This document shows, piece after piece, positions 53,409 through 61,917 of a stretch of DNA of 64,000 nucleotides. Under the pieces are notes generated by a model. It ran no database searches, was not told the DNA's origin, and saw nothing but the letters and a program-made list of their open reading frames with translations. The position numbers and the translations under genes were made by a program. Source of the stretch: Lachnospiraceae bacterium UBA3689 (GTDB lineage Bacteria > Bacillota > Clostridia > Lachnospirales > Lachnospiraceae); NCBI GenBank assembly GCA_002371465.1, contig DFIU01000026.1:1-64000 (forward strand), in the 5' to 3' direction. Every line of letters starts with the position of its first letter. Position 1 is the stretch's first letter.

Positions 53409-55523
53409 ATGGCTGTCATTACAATTGATGGAAAGAAAGTGGAAGTAGAGGAGGGAAAGAACGTCCTGGAGTGTGCCCTGGACGCAGGGATCTATATCCC
53501 GCATCTTTGTCACCACAAGGACCTTCATCCGCTGGGCTCCTGCCGGATGTGTATCGTCCAGCAGGAAGGCAAGGATGAGGTAGAGCCGTCCTGTATGCTG
53601 AAGGCAAAGGACGGAATGGTCATCCACACGCAGACAGAGGAGATTAAAAGGCTGCGGATGCTGGCTCTGGAACTGTTGCTTGCCGGTCACCCTGAGGACT
53701 GCTCGACCTGCCCCAAGTACGGAAATTGTGAACTGCAGATCCTGATTCAGTATATTGGTCCCAAGACCGGCCGCATGAAGATGCGCTCAAAGGGTTTTGC
53801 CGTAAATGATAAGAACCCCCTTCTGCTGCATGATATGAACCGCTGCATCCTCTGCGGTCGCTGTGTGCGCGCCTGTGACGATCTCCGCGGCGTCAATGTC
53901 CTCCACTATCAAAAGAGAGAGGATCTGGAAGTCTATACCGGTACCCTGAAGGATCGTCTGCTGAAGGATGCGAACTGCCGCTTCTGCCAGGCCTGCGCGG
54001 AAGTCTGCCCGACCGGCACGATTCGGGATATCCTGGCTACGACGGAGAAGAAGAAAGAGGACTATGTTGTTCCCTGCCGTGCCGGCTGCCCGGCCCATGC
54101 CGATATTCCGACTTATCTCCGCTATACCAAGCAGGGGAAATTCGACGAGGCGACGGCGGTCATCCGGGAACGGCTGTCTATGCCCAAGACTCTGGGCTAT
54201 ATCTGCAACCACGCCTGCGAGCTGGAGTGCAAGAGAACACAGGTGAACGAACCTATGTCCATCCGGAACCTGAAGCGGTATGCCGTAGAGCATGATTCCG
54301 GTAAGTACTGGAGAGGCAAGGGCAAGCAGCTGTCGGATACGGGACGCAAGGTATGCGTAGTCGGAGCCGGTCCTGCCGGTCTTACCGCGGCCTACTATCT
54401 GAGGAAACAAGGCCATGATGTGACCGTGAAGGAAGCCCTGCCGGAGGCTGGCGGTATGCTGTCATATGGCATTCCTTCCTACCGCCTGCCCCGCGAGATC
54501 GTTCAGGAGGAGATCAAGGTCTTTACCGATCAGGGCGTTAAGATTGAAACCGGTGTACGCGTCGACAAGCCGGCAGATCTCCTTAAGGAATATGACGCCG
54601 TGCTTATGGCGATCGGCGGGCACAACGGCGTCCGTCTTCCGATGAAAGGAAATGACCTGCCGGGTGTCTTAGTGAATATTGAATTTCTGCGTCAGGCATC
54701 CATGGGTGAGGAGACCGGCCTGGGTAAAAAGGTCATCGTCCTGGGCGGCGGAAATGTCGCCTTCGACTGCGCCAGAACAGCAAAGAGACTGGGGGCAGAG
54801 GAGATTCATGTAGCCTGCCTGGAAGCCAGGGATAAGATGACCTCTGACGATGAAGAGATCGAACAGGCTCAGGAGGAAGGCATCTTCGTTCATCCCGCCC
54901 AGACCTTTGAAGCAATCACCGGAGATGATCATGTCACAGGCGTCGATTTCATGAATGTAGAATCCTTTACCTTCGATGAAAACCGACGCGCGATTATCAA
55001 AAAAGAGGCTGGAAGCGAACACCATATTGATGCGGATACCGTCATCTTTGCAACCGGCCAGAGACCGGATATCACGGAAGCGTCTGGCCTTACACTGGGC
55101 CGGGGCAACAGTATCACCGTTGCGGATATTACCAGGGACAAGAAGACTTCGCTGGAGGGCATCTTTGCAGCCGGAGACTGTATTTACGGCACCAAGTCAG
55201 TTGTCATGGCCGTAGAGTCAGGCCGCGAGGCTGCCAGCCAGATTGATCTCTACCTGGGCGGCGACGGAGACATCTCGGAGGTCTTCGCGCCGGAACAGTT
55301 TAAGGATCCTTATATCGGGGAGATTGATGACTTTGCGAAGCTGAAGCGCAGGATGCCTAAGGTCGATCCGGCTGAAATGCGGCAGGACAACTTTCGTCTG
55401 TTCGATCATGGTCTGTGTGATGAGGATGCCTGTGCGGAGGCGGGAAGATGCCTGCAGTGTGACCTACGGCTGCAGATTTCCACACCCAAGACATGGGCTG
55501 ATTTTTCAAAGGAGGCTGAATAA
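53409..55523 (+). CDS. NuoG-like iron-sulfur protein fused to GltD-like NAD(P)H oxidoreductase
   Basis: A 704-residue fusion. Residues 1-75 hold a plant-type [2Fe-2S] site (Cys34, 45, 48, 62), then a His-ligated cluster (His94, Cys98, Cys101, Cys107), then two [4Fe-4S] motifs (Cys146/149/152/156 and Cys190/193/196/200). From about 220 a GltD-like module begins with its own Cys motifs, with FAD motif GAGPAG at 319-324 and a second nucleotide motif GGGNVA near 446. It would take electrons from NAD(P)H and pass them along its clusters. I start at the ATG at 53409, which has GGAGG upstream. Confidence 0.82.
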   Translation: MAVITIDGKKVEVEEGKNVLECALDAGIYIPHLCHHKDLHPLGSCRMCIVQQEGKDEVEPSCMLKAKDGMVIHTQTEEIKRLRMLALELLLAGHPEDCSTCPKYGNCELQILIQYIGPKTGRMKMRSKGFAVNDKNPLLLHDMNRCILCGRCVRACDDLRGVNVLHYQKREDLEVYTGTLKDRLLKDANCRFCQACAEVCPTGTIRDILATTEKKKEDYVVPCRAGCPAHADIPTYLRYTKQGKFDEATAVIRERLSMPKTLGYICNHACELECKRTQVNEPMSIRNLKRYAVEHDSGKYWRGKGKQLSDTGRKVCVVGAGPAGLTAAYYLRKQGHDVTVKEALPEAGGMLSYGIPSYRLPREIVQEEIKVFTDQGVKIETGVRVDKPADLLKEYDAVLMAIGGHNGVRLPMKGNDLPGVLVNIEFLRQASMGEETGLGKKVIVLGGGNVAFDCARTAKRLGAEEIHVACLEARDKMTSDDEEIEQAQEEGIFVHPAQTFEAITGDDHVTGVDFMNVESFTFDENRRAIIKKEAGSEHHIDADTVIFATGQRPDITEASGLTLGRGNSITVADITRDKKTSLEGIFAAGDCIYGTKSVVMAVESGREAASQIDLYLGGDGDISEVFAPEQFKDPYIGEIDDFAKLKRRMPKVDPAEMRQDNFRLFDHGLCDEDACAEAGRCLQCDLRLQISTPKTWADFSKEAE

Positions 55524-56699
55524 ATGAATGCTCTTAAATGTGCGAAGGAATTGGGAAGAGACGCCATCTTTGAAAAAATAAAGGCAGCAGGACTAAAGAT
55601 GAGTGGGCTGAGAATGGGCGACCTTGCAGAGCAGCTAAAGGCTTGCTCTGTCGGAGCAGCCGTCGATGCTGGCCTCGACAACGCCGATACGGACGGCGCG
55701 CTTCTGGCCCTTTTAAGGGAGAATCCGGAGAGAGTGCTGGAAGGAATCAAAATTGCAGCCCTTGCCCTTAATACGGGAGAAGCTAACCTCTATCTGCCTG
55801 AGAAAGAAAGTGAGCTGGCAGCTGCCCTGCAGCCAGTCGCCGAGAAGTACGATATTAAGATCTGCAGCGGCATCGTTGATGTAAGAAAGACAGAGGGCGA
55901 CTTTTATCTTCATCTCGCATCGGCCGCAGATCTGGCTGACCTTTTCACAGACAGCTACGAAGATGGAGTTTATGTAGCGGTCAATGGTCAGCCTTTAAAG
56001 AAGGTAGCCCGCGATACAAAACTGGGTCAGCTGACCTCTCTTGATGGAGCAAAAGCGATCTGGACGGGCTATCACTACTATACGCCCGCTGAGGCAGAGG
56101 AACTGACAGTTGAAGCTGCCAGCAATGCCCTTGTCCGCGTCCTTACCGACAAGGAATGTCTGGTGGAAGAGACGAAGAAGCAGCTGACTGAGTACCGCCG
56201 GGTGAGCTGTGGAAAATGTGTATTCTGTCGGGAAGGCCTTATCCAGCTGGAACATGAGCAGCGTGAAATCACTCTGGCAAGAGGGAAGATGGATTTTCTG
56301 GATCTTACCAAGGAGATCGGAGAGGCCATGCGGTTCTCTAATCTCTGCTCAGTGGGCCAGCGGGCGGCTTACGCTCCACTGAATGCGGTAGAAAAGTTCC
56401 CGGAAGAGTATGAGTCTCACATCAAGAAGAACCAGTGTCCGGCAGGCGTGTGCGGTGCTTTCGTCCACATCTATATCGATCCAAAGCTCTGTACCGGATG
56501 CGGGGAGTGCCTGGATGTCTGTCCGGAAGACTGCATCGAGGGCAAGCCGAAGTATATCCACATGATTGATGAATTTGATTGTACCAAGTGTGGAAAGTGT
56601 ATTGAAGTATGCGAGGATGAGGCGATCATCCAGACAGCGGGCAAGCTTCCCAAGCTTCCTAACCGCCTGACGAAGGTCGGTAAATTCCGCAAGCACTGA
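55524..56699 (+). CDS. NuoF C-terminal-like iron-sulfur protein lacking the FMN/NADH site
   Basis: A 391-residue protein. The C-terminal half matches NuoF/HoxF: cluster Cys229, Cys232, Cys235, Cys275, then a two-cluster ferredoxin (Cys323/326/329/333 and Cys353/356/359/363). The N-terminal 200 residues keep a faint NuoF-like stretch (ERVLEGIKIAALAL) but lack the Gly-rich GAGAYICGEE-type loop that binds FMN and NADH. So it is probably an electron relay, with NAD(P)H oxidation done by the GltD part of the previous protein. The ATG directly follows the upstream TAA. A strong terminator follows. Confidence 0.8.
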   Translation: MNALKCAKELGRDAIFEKIKAAGLKMSGLRMGDLAEQLKACSVGAAVDAGLDNADTDGALLALLRENPERVLEGIKIAALALNTGEANLYLPEKESELAAALQPVAEKYDIKICSGIVDVRKTEGDFYLHLASAADLADLFTDSYEDGVYVAVNGQPLKKVARDTKLGQLTSLDGAKAIWTGYHYYTPAEAEELTVEAASNALVRVLTDKECLVEETKKQLTEYRRVSCGKCVFCREGLIQLEHEQREITLARGKMDFLDLTKEIGEAMRFSNLCSVGQRAAYAPLNAVEKFPEEYESHIKKNQCPAGVCGAFVHIYIDPKLCTGCGECLDVCPEDCIEGKPKYIHMIDEFDCTKCGKCIEVCEDEAIIQTAGKLPKLPNRLTKVGKFRKH

Positions 56700-56710
56700 G
56701 GACAGATGCG

Positions 56711-56747
56711 GCCGGGCAGACGACAGGTCTGCCCGGCTTATTCTATT
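56711..56747 (+). terminator. strong terminator ending the 20-kb operon array
   Basis: GCCGGGCAGAC (56711-56721) and GTCTGCCCGGC (56727-56737) form a perfect 11-bp stem with loop GACAG and a T-rich tail. It is the boundary between the redox operon and the orphan membrane protein. Confidence 0.88.
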
Positions 56748-56764
56748 TCATGGAGGGATAGAAG

Positions 56765-57301
56765 ATGAAGAGTTTCCAGGAACGCCTCATGAAGGATTAC
56801 GATGTGAAGCAGAAGCTCGTGAACGGCAGGATGAAGAATGTCTATGTGTATAAGGGGAAGTATGCCGCCTGGAACGCGACAGGCAGTGACCTGAAGAGGT
56901 ACAGGCGGATCCACCTGAATCTCGGGATGCTGTCGGCGCTTCTGCTCCTGCTGGCGGCTTTTGCGCGAACCCCTCTCAACGCCTGGAAATTCACGGGTGG
57001 TCTGACACTGCTCTCCTTTGTGCCGGAGGCGGTGCTGGTATTCCAGGCGGCGAGGGTCTTTTTCTCTGAGGAAAAAATGATCCTCAGGGATTGCACGGCA
57101 ATGCACCGCGCGATCCTCTGGTGCTCCGTCATCTACACAGTCCTCCAGGCGGCAAACCTCATCGCGGGGGGCGTGTACCTCGCGCTGTACGGCGTGGCTG
57201 CGAAGGCGGTCGGCGTCCTCCTCCTGTACGCGGCGTCGGCGTTCCTCGCCGCGCTCCTGTATCCGGCACAGAGCAGGCTGGGATACCATGAGAGGGAATG
57301 A
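56765..57301 (+). CDS. hypothetical four-helix membrane protein
   Basis: A 178-residue protein with an N-terminal basic cytoplasmic stretch (about 1-48) and four hydrophobic segments (about 50-70, 76-97, 117-140, 143-165). I do not recognise it. Its third-position base use is clearly more G/C-rich than its neighbours, notably in 57100-57290, and it stands between a strong terminator and the sensor kinase gene. GGAGGG precedes the ATG. It might be an accessory to the two-component system or an independent acquisition. Confidence 0.6.
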   Translation: MKSFQERLMKDYDVKQKLVNGRMKNVYVYKGKYAAWNATGSDLKRYRRIHLNLGMLSALLLLLAAFARTPLNAWKFTGGLTLLSFVPEAVLVFQAARVFFSEEKMILRDCTAMHRAILWCSVIYTVLQAANLIAGGVYLALYGVAAKAVGVLLLYAASAFLAALLYPAQSRLGYHERE

Positions 57302-57342
57302 GGTTGAGAAAGGGAGACGATTTTGGCAGAGAGTGACACCTT

Positions 57343-59094
57343 ATGCGTAGAAAAAATTTAATTTTGTGGTTGATTATCCTGCTTCCTGCTTTGATTATGA
57401 TTCCCGTTAATATTCTGATCATCTATAACGCTAACCGGGAGATATTTCGTGCACGGCAGATGCTCCTGAGCGATGCGCAGAATAAAGTGGATGCTTTTGC
57501 GCGGGATTTTAATCATGACATTATCGGAACGGAGACCTATATCAGCACACTTACAGGCAGAAATTATAATTATCTGAAGCTGTCGGAGCTGTCTTCAAAT
57601 AGAAGCTCTGTAGAATATATTCAGACGGAAACGGACATGCTGAATGATTTCCAGGATTATCTTGCCTATCTCACCCAGAGCAGCAACGTGGTCGGTATTA
57701 CCGCGTACTTTCCGGAGGGAAAGATTTTGCTTGGAAAAAATACGGTCGTATCATCTCAGAAGAGTGACCTCATGAGAAAGTCAGAGGAGATTCTGAAAGG
57801 GACTGGCGATGAGGTTATCCTGAACAAAAAGGGTACGTGGCTCTACTTTGAGTCTTCCGGGGAATCTTACCTCGGACGTATCAGCCGGGACAGCTGCGCA
57901 AGCTGTCTGATCGTCATTTCTCTGGATGCGTACATGAGCGAATTTAATGCGACAGGGGATAAGGAAGAAAATATTCAGTATTTTGCCATAAACAGGGAAT
58001 GGATAAAACCAGGAGAAGGTCCGTTAATTGCAATCAAGGGTGCACTGCCGGCTGCATCCCGGGAATTTTCTTACGGGAAGAATCGCTATTATAACTGTAT
58101 TGCTGCGGCTGACGGCATGGAACTTTCCTTTGGATGTATGATGAATGAGGGGATTCTTGTTCGGGGAGTCCGCAGTGTTTCCACATTCCTCATCTTTTTA
58201 TCGTTGCTGTCGTGGCTTATTGGTCCGGCGATCTCACTCATATTTTTTATATCAATAGAAAAACCGCTGCAGATGCTTAATAATTGCATGCATCATGTGC
58301 GGCGGGGAGAAGAAAATTATCGCATCCCGCTCAGGGCGACAAGGTTTCTGAGTGAATTTGACGAGTTGGATGCGGATTTCAATGTCATGCTGGATATGCT
58401 CGAACAGAGAAATAGGGAGCTTTATCAGAATAAAATTGAGGAACAGAAGGTTCAGCTGCGCTACCTGAATCAGCAGATCCGGCCGCACTTCATTTTGAAC
58501 GCGCTCAACATCATATATACATATGATGAGACCGAATTTCCGCTGATGAGGAAAATGGTCATCTACTTAACCAGATATTTTCGATACCTTGTTAATCTCA
58601 ATTCTGATTATGTCCTTCTGTATCAGGAGATGGAGTTTACCAGAAATTATCTGGAAATTCAGAAGGTCCGCTATGCAAACCGCTTTTCATTCTTTGTGGA
58701 ATGGGAGGAGGAACTAGAACACGTGAAGATTCCCGCAGTCATAATCCAGACATTCGTCGAAAACAGTGTGAAGTATGCGTTCGATAAAAAGAATATGCTG
58801 TTTATCATTATCTTTGCAAAGCACACAGAGAGTGGAATGATCAATATTACGGTCCGGGATACCGGCGTCGGGTATGACGCGGAAACGCTCACCGGGATCA
58901 GTGAATTTTTGCGGACGCGGCAGTACAGTGATAAACTCGGAGTCGGTGTGCAGAATGTCGTGCAGAGGCTGACACTGCTTTACGGCGAGAATTATTCCAT
59001 CAGCATAGGTAATGCGCCAGATGGGGGAGCTGAGGTCAGGATTCTGCTGCCGATGTTGTCAGATGGAGAGTCAGACTCCGGGGAGAGACTGTAA
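57343..59094 (+). CDS. YesM-type sensor histidine kinase
   Basis: A 583-residue membrane sensor kinase. Transmembrane segments are at about 5-28 and 281-304, enclosing a 250-residue extracellular sensor. A HAMP-like linker leads to the His_kinase domain with His382 in QQIRPHFILNALN, then the ATPase part with ENSVKYAF (N box) and DTGVGYD (G1 box). This is the YesM family, which senses extracellular sugars or lipoprotein-bound ligands. The ABC lipoprotein downstream may present its signal. The response regulator starts 25 nt after. Confidence 0.85.
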   Translation: MRRKNLILWLIILLPALIMIPVNILIIYNANREIFRARQMLLSDAQNKVDAFARDFNHDIIGTETYISTLTGRNYNYLKLSELSSNRSSVEYIQTETDMLNDFQDYLAYLTQSSNVVGITAYFPEGKILLGKNTVVSSQKSDLMRKSEEILKGTGDEVILNKKGTWLYFESSGESYLGRISRDSCASCLIVISLDAYMSEFNATGDKEENIQYFAINREWIKPGEGPLIAIKGALPAASREFSYGKNRYYNCIAAADGMELSFGCMMNEGILVRGVRSVSTFLIFLSLLSWLIGPAISLIFFISIEKPLQMLNNCMHHVRRGEENYRIPLRATRFLSEFDELDADFNVMLDMLEQRNRELYQNKIEEQKVQLRYLNQQIRPHFILNALNIIYTYDETEFPLMRKMVIYLTRYFRYLVNLNSDYVLLYQEMEFTRNYLEIQKVRYANRFSFFVEWEEELEHVKIPAVIIQTFVENSVKYAFDKKNMLFIIIFAKHTESGMINITVRDTGVGYDAETLTGISEFLRTRQYSDKLGVGVQNVVQRLTLLYGENYSISIGNAPDGGAEVRILLPMLSDGESDSGERL

Positions 59095-59119
59095 AATCAG
59101 GCAGAGGAGAGTACGGGCA

Positions 59120-59884
59120 ATGATAAGAGCGCTGCTTGTAGATGATGAGGAGAGGGTCCTCAGGGCGGTAAAGGAAAATGTGCATTGGAAAATCTGTGGG
59201 ATTGATCATCTGATCACGGCGGGAGATGCAGATCAGGCGAAGCTGCTTTTTGAAGAGTACAATCCAGAGATCCTGTTGACAGATATAGAGATGCCAGGCC
59301 AGAGTGGCCTGGAGCTGATTCAGAAGGTACGGCAGGAGCGTCCGGACACTTTCTGCCTCTGTATCACTTGCCACCCGGAATACGCCTATATGCGAAAAGC
59401 AATGCAGATGGGGAGCGTGGATTATATCCTTAAGCCGATTGAATATGAAGAACTCGAGCAGGTTCTCATCAATATCGCGAGAAAGATTCTCCGGCAGCGG
59501 GATGAGACAGATAAGGAAGAAACAGGGGATTTACTTTCTGGTAACTATGATGAGGGTGACCGTACAATAGAACATATCAAGGAATATATTACCAGTCATC
59601 TTTTAGAAAATATATCTGTCAGTGTACTGGCAGAGAAGTTCTATTGTAGCAGTACGGGATTGATGAGAAACTTTAAGAAAAAGACAGGTGTCACGGTTGT
59701 CGAGTACATCACCCTGGAACGGGTCAGAAAAGCAAAGCAGCTGCTTGCAAATACAGATCTTCCCATTCGATCTGTCGCGCAGTTCTCCGGTTATGAAGAT
59801 TATTCCTATTTCACCAGGGTATTCAAAAAGGAAACAGGAATCACTCCAACAGAATACAGAATCGCGAAGAAATCGGCATTTTAA
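59120..59884 (+). CDS. YesN-type response regulator with AraC output domain
   Basis: A 254-residue regulator. The receiver domain (1-125) has the acidic pair at Asp8/Asp9, phospho-acceptor Asp55 in LLTDIEMPG, and Lys near 104 (YILKPIEY). The AraC helix-turn-helix domain spans about 155-250 and ends in ETGITPTEYR. I start at the ATG at 59120, with GAGGAGAG upstream; the frame extends back into the kinase gene but without family similarity. It should activate the ABC importer genes that follow. Confidence 0.86.
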   Translation: MIRALLVDDEERVLRAVKENVHWKICGIDHLITAGDADQAKLLFEEYNPEILLTDIEMPGQSGLELIQKVRQERPDTFCLCITCHPEYAYMRKAMQMGSVDYILKPIEYEELEQVLINIARKILRQRDETDKEETGDLLSGNYDEGDRTIEHIKEYITSHLLENISVSVLAEKFYCSSTGLMRNFKKKTGVTVVEYITLERVRKAKQLLANTDLPIRSVAQFSGYEDYSYFTRVFKKETGITPTEYRIAKKSAF

Positions 59885-59905
59885 TCCTAAATGCCGATTT
59901 CTTTG
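59870..59905 (+). terminator. terminator overlapping the response regulator stop codon
   Basis: AAATCGGCAT (59870-59879) pairs perfectly with ATGCCGATTT (59891-59900), followed by CTTTG. The TAA stop (59882-59884) lies in the loop, so a ribosome finishing translation would cover the hairpin. It may separate regulator and transporter expression. Confidence 0.7.
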
Positions 59906-59981
59906 TCCTATAATGAAATTCTCCTGCAGATGATAATAGTGATATAAAACAAACGGTTTTGAAAAAGTACAGGGGGTAATC

Positions 59982-60899
59982 ATGATATCTAAAAGAAAAG
60001 CAGGATTTCGCAAATGGCTGCCGTTTTACCTTATGGCATTGCCATGTATCATTTACTTTTTTGTCAACAACTATTTGCCAATGGGAGGACTGATTATTGC
60101 GTTTAAAAACTACAATGTTCAAAAGGGAATTCTCGGCAGTGATTTTGTCGGATTGGAGAATTTTCGATTCCTTTTTTCTACGGATGAGGCGTGGATCATC
60201 ACTAGAAACACGCTCGGTTATAACCTGTTCTGGATTTTTCTGAACATGTTCATCGGGGTGGCGGTGGCGATTTTCCTCAACGAAGTACGCACAAGGGTGG
60301 CAAAAAAGTTTTATATGTCTGCCATTCTGCTGCCATATCTGATTTCCATGGTCGTGGTTTCCTATCTTGCATACGCATATTTGAGCGAACAGACGGGGTT
60401 CATCAATGCTATCTTCAAAACCTTTGGACTTCATACGGTGGCTTGGTACCAGAACGCAAAATACTGGCCGTTCATTCTGACCATTGTCTATGAGTGGAAA
60501 AATATTGGATTCAATGCGATTACGATATTTGCCAGCGTCGTTGGGATTAGTAAGGATTATTATGAGGCGGCTGAAATTGACGGTGCGACCAAATGGCAGC
60601 AGATTAAAAAAATTACCCTACCTATGCTGAAGCCCACCATAGTTATGCTGATTACAATCGGCATGGGTAATGTCTTCCGCTCAGATTTTGGATTATTCTA
60701 TCAGGTCCCGAGAAACGTCGGGCTCCTGAACAGTGCGACCGATACGATTGATACGTTTGTATTCCGGGCTTTGTTGCAGACCGGAGATATTGGAATGGCC
60801 TCTGCGGCGTCCTTCTATCAGTCGATCGTATGCTTTATCACAATCATGGTTTTTAACGGTCTGATGCGCAAATACAGCAAAGAAAATGCGATGTTCTAA
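59982..60899 (+). CDS. carbohydrate ABC permease, LplB/UgpA-like
   Basis: A 305-residue permease of the CUT1 type, LplB branch, with six membrane segments. The EAA loop reads YYEAAEIDGATKWQQIKKITLPMLKP near residues 196-221. AGGGGG precedes the ATG. The gap behind the response regulator carries the terminator above and a pseudo-palindrome AAACGGTTT at about 59951, but no clear promoter. It is co-transcribed with the next permease gene (17-nt gap). Confidence 0.87.
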   Translation: MISKRKAGFRKWLPFYLMALPCIIYFFVNNYLPMGGLIIAFKNYNVQKGILGSDFVGLENFRFLFSTDEAWIITRNTLGYNLFWIFLNMFIGVAVAIFLNEVRTRVAKKFYMSAILLPYLISMVVVSYLAYAYLSEQTGFINAIFKTFGLHTVAWYQNAKYWPFILTIVYEWKNIGFNAITIFASVVGISKDYYEAAEIDGATKWQQIKKITLPMLKPTIVMLITIGMGNVFRSDFGLFYQVPRNVGLLNSATDTIDTFVFRALLQTGDIGMASAASFYQSIVCFITIMVFNGLMRKYSKENAMF

Positions 60900-60916
60900 G
60901 GAAAGGGAAGTTTTTT

Positions 60917-61789
60917 ATGAATAGATCAAGCAAACGTTTTTTAAAACTGTCACATATAGTTCTACTGCTCTTGAGTTGTCTGCTGATCGCACCGTTTCTG
61001 TTGTTGATTATTTCATCTTTTACTGATGAGACGACAGCGGTGCAGAATGGGTATTCTTTTTTTCCTCAAAAGTTCTCAGTGGACGCGTACCGATATATTT
61101 TTTCCAATTTCAGAATATTTGGGAAGGCTTTTTTGATCACGGCGGGGGTCACTCTGTTTGGAGTACTGCTCGGAGTGACGATGGCGGCACTGATGGCGTA
61201 TGCGATTTCCAGACCGGGACTTCCGGGCAGGAAAATACTGAACTTTTACGTCATTTTTACGATGTTGTTCAATGGAGGGCTGGTAGCGACTTATCTCACC
61301 TACGTTTCTGTTTTCCACATAAAAAACACCTATTTTGCTCTGCTGATCCCCAACCTGCTCTGCAATGCATTTACGATCATGCTGATTAAAAATTATTATC
61401 AGACATCTCTCCCGACGGAGTTGATAGAGGCTGCGAGAATTGACGGTGCTTCAGAGTGGGCGATCTTTTTTAAGGTGGTTATGCCCCTCTCAAAGCCAAT
61501 CATTGCGACGGTCGCGCTGATCGTAGGACTTGCATACTGGAACGACTGGCAGAATGGTTTGTACTATCTGGATGATACCTCAATGCATGGAATACAGAAC
61601 GTACTGAACGACATGAACAGTAATGCAAAATACCTGATGCAGTTTGCCCACAGCGGGGGGACGGCAGTACCGACTACAACAGTGCGGATGGCGATTGCAG
61701 TGGTCGGCATTCTTCCGATTCTCTGCATCTACCCATTTTTCCAGGATTATTTTGTGAAGGGGGTGACAGCAGGAGCGGTAAAGGGGTAA
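60917..61789 (+). CDS. carbohydrate ABC permease, YtcP/UgpE-like
   Basis: A 290-residue partner permease with six segments and the EAA loop ELIEAARIDGASEWAIFFKVVMPLSKP near residue 172-198. The set YesM-YesN-LplB-YtcP-binding protein is typical for oligosaccharide uptake in Firmicutes, with a shared ATPase (MsmX type) encoded elsewhere. No ATPase gene is seen here. AAGGGAAG precedes the ATG. Confidence 0.87.
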   Translation: MNRSSKRFLKLSHIVLLLLSCLLIAPFLLLIISSFTDETTAVQNGYSFFPQKFSVDAYRYIFSNFRIFGKAFLITAGVTLFGVLLGVTMAALMAYAISRPGLPGRKILNFYVIFTMLFNGGLVATYLTYVSVFHIKNTYFALLIPNLLCNAFTIMLIKNYYQTSLPTELIEAARIDGASEWAIFFKVVMPLSKPIIATVALIVGLAYWNDWQNGLYYLDDTSMHGIQNVLNDMNSNAKYLMQFAHSGGTAVPTTTVRMAIAVVGILPILCIYPFFQDYFVKGVTAGAVKG

Positions 61790-61917
61790 GCGCAGGGGCA
61801 GAAAAGCCCTATTACTTGCCGGAATTTTACTATGGAGAAGAGACTTGATGGGATATGATGAACGTCATCAGGTAAACAATGGCAGCACAATTTAACGTAA
61901 TCTATAGGAGGGAGAAC

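Noticed and set aside
59945..59962. Possible carbon-catabolite (cre-like) site around AAACGGTTT
   Set aside because: It matches the cre consensus poorly on both sides and is a single occurrence.
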